Assembly: GCA_026707335.1 (NCBI GenBank)
Contig: JAPOXB010000065.1
Span: forward strand, 1-25,581
Direction of reading: 5' to 3'
Source of the DNA: Chloroflexota bacterium
Lineage (GTDB): Bacteria; Chloroflexota; Dehalococcoidia; Bin125
DNA: 25,581 nucleotides
Part shown: positions 24,268-25,581 of the stretch, one piece after another
Position numbering within the stretch: the first letter of the stretch is position 1
Layout: every line of letters starts with the position of its first letter
Program-made: the position numbers and the translations under genes
Notes under the pieces: model-generated
The model's database searches: none
What the model was told of the DNA's origin: nothing
What the model saw: only the letters and a program-made list of their open reading frames with translations

Positions 24268-25581
24268 ATGTCCTTCGACAGCCTGGGTCTGCGCGCTGAA
24301 CTGCAGCGCGCCATCCGCGACCAGGGCTACACCATTCCCTCCCCCGTACAGGCGCAGGCGATCCCGCCCATCCTCGCCGGCCGCGACCTGATGGCCGCGG
24401 CGCAGACGGGCACGGGCAAGACCGCCGCCTTCACCCTGCCCATGCTGCAGCGACTGATGGCCACGCGGCGCGCGGACCGCCGTCCGCGCGGCCCCCGTCC
24501 CGTGCGTGGACTGGTGGTCGTGCCCACGCGCGAGCTGGCCGCCCAGGTCCTCGAGAGCACCCGCACCTACGGCGACCACCTGCCGCTGCGCGGCGTCGCG
24601 ATCTACGGCGGCGTCAGCATTCGCCCCCAGATCGCGGCGCTCCGCCGGGGCGTGGATATCGTCATCGCGACGCCGGGCCGCCTGATGGACCACGTCGGCC
24701 AGGGCACCGTCGATCTCGGCGGCGTCGAGATCTGCGTCCTCGACGAAGCCGACCGCATGCTCGACATGGGCTTCCTGCCGGACGTGCGGCGCATCCTGTC
24801 GCTGCTGCCGGAGCGGCGGCAGAACCTGCTGTTCAGCGCCACGCTGCACGGCGACATCGCGAAGCTGGCGCACGGCCTCCTGCACGACCCGGTCCGCGTC
24901 GACATCGAGCCCGAGCACGTCGCCGCCGAGACGGTCGAGCAGTTCGTCTACCAAGTCGATACGCCGCGCAAGCTGGCCCTGCTGACCGAACTCTTCAGCG
25001 ACGAGCAGTGGGACCAGGTGCTCATCTTCACGCGCACGAAGCATCGCGCCAACCGGGTCGCCACCGCGCTCAGCAAGGCTGGGATCGCCGCCGACGCGAT
25101 CCATGGCAGCAAGAGCCAGGGCGCGCGCACCCGTGCCCTCTCGGGCTTCAAGGCCGGGGCCAGCCGCGCCCTCGTCGCGACGGACCTCGCCTCGCGCGGG
25201 CTCGACATCAGCGGCCTGCCGCAGGTCGTGAACTACGAGCTGCCGCTGGTCCCGGAGGACTACGTGCACCGCATCGGCCGGACCGGGCGCGCGGGCGCGG
25301 GTGGCGCCGCCCTCTCCCTGGTCTGTCCGAGCGAGCGCGGGCAGTTGCGCGCGATCGAGCAGATGCTGGGGCGCCGGCTGCCTGCCGAGATGGTCGAGGG
25401 CTTCGAACTCGACCCCAGCCTGCGCCACGAGCCGGTCCGGCAGGGTCGTGGAGGACGGGCCGGTGGCGGCGCCCGGAGCGGCGCGCGCGCGGGTCGTGGC
25501 CGCCGGCGCCGCGCCCCCCAGGGCGCGCGCCGGGACGACGCTCCGGCAGTCACCCGCAGGGATCCCCGCGGCGACCGCTCG
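24268..25581 (+). CDS. DEAD-box ATP-dependent RNA helicase, RhlE-like (3' end beyond window)
   Basis: The first 438 residues of a DEAD-box RNA helicase; no stop is reached before the window ends. Motifs in order: Q motif (YTIPSPVQAQAI, about 21-32), AQTGTGKT at 45-52, PTRELA at 86-91, TPGRLMD, DEAD at 159-162, SAT, VLIFTRTK, ATDLASRGLDI and HRIGRTGRAG. The opening MSFDSLGLRAEL is typical of RhlE and fixes the ATG at 24268, although an in-frame GTG at 24241 exists and the ribosome site (AGAGAGA) is weak. The C-terminal tail from about residue 391 is a low-complexity Arg/Gly-rich stretch that would bind RNA non-specifically. The likely role is RNA remodelling in ribosome assembly or decay. It begins a new transcription unit after the carboxylase. 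Confidence 0.92.
   Translation, partial: MSFDSLGLRAELQRAIRDQGYTIPSPVQAQAIPPILAGRDLMAAAQTGTGKTAAFTLPMLQRLMATRRADRRPRGPRPVRGLVVVPTRELAAQVLESTRTYGDHLPLRGVAIYGGVSIRPQIAALRRGVDIVIATPGRLMDHVGQGTVDLGGVEICVLDEADRMLDMGFLPDVRRILSLLPERRQNLLFSATLHGDIAKLAHGLLHDPVRVDIEPEHVAAETVEQFVYQVDTPRKLALLTELFSDEQWDQVLIFTRTKHRANRVATALSKAGIAADAIHGSKSQGARTRALSGFKAGASRALVATDLASRGLDISGLPQVVNYELPLVPEDYVHRIGRTGRAGAGGAALSLVCPSERGQLRAIEQMLGRRLPAEMVEGFELDPSLRHEPVRQGRGGRAGGGARSGARAGRGRRRRAPQGARRDDAPAVTRRDPRGDRS

Overview
The window is a gene-dense, very GC-rich (roughly 70% by eye) bacterial chromosome segment with about 20 protein genes on both strands. Shine-Dalgarno sequences of the AGGAGG type and frequent GTG starts are common, and intergenic gaps are short. 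No rRNA, tRNA, insertion sequence, phage gene or CRISPR array was seen. The mix of genes (F420-type luciferase-like monooxygenase, COG3618-type amidohydrolase, SDR, tandem class III CoA-transferase, single-chain acyl-CoA carboxylase, CotH/VTC/DUF4956 module) suggests an aerobic heterotroph. My best guess is an uncultured Chloroflexota of the Dehalococcoidia/SAR202 type, with Actinomycetota second; this is inference and no marker gene is present.

Layout. 64-1093: a D-2-hydroxyacid dehydrogenase broken by an exact 31-bp tandem duplication inside the NAD-binding motif. 1142-2842: a RecQ-family helicase. 2905-3774: an F420-type LLM oxidoreductase, convergent with a two-gene minus-strand unit (SDR 5632-4835, then amidohydrolase 4791-3784). 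5791-12557: five plus-strand genes comprising a two-domain class III CoA-transferase, a zinc-type alcohol dehydrogenase and a complete glycine-betaine-type ABC importer (ATPase, permease, lipoprotein). 13297-12618 (minus): a Phd/YefM antitoxin and PIN-domain toxin with a palindromic operator. 13449-14249: a 2-keto-4-pentenoate hydratase-like protein, sharing a CTAG stop overlap with a minus-strand NHL beta-propeller (15190-14246).

15308-16519 holds the most interesting gene: a peroxiredoxin-like domain fused to a DsbD-N-terminal-like domain, in which the position of the first active-site Cys is an in-frame TGA. A stem-loop with bacterial SECIS geometry follows it directly. I read it as a selenoprotein with a U-x-x-C motif (Sec63-Cys66). 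16532-19435 holds a CotH kinase gene divergent from a VTC polyphosphate-polymerase-fold gene and a DUF4956 membrane protein. 20398-19469 (minus) is an enoyl-CoA hydratase, divergent from a 1121-residue single-chain acyl-CoA carboxylase (20662-24027). The window ends inside a RhlE-like DEAD-box RNA helicase (24268 onward).

How they may work together. The CoA-transferase, alcohol dehydrogenase and betaine-type importer could form an uptake-and-activation route for a small zwitterion or carboxylate. The acyl-CoA carboxylase and enoyl-CoA hydratase fit acyl-CoA metabolism. Convergent gene pairs are packed tightly, and two of them have hairpins that contain both stop codons.
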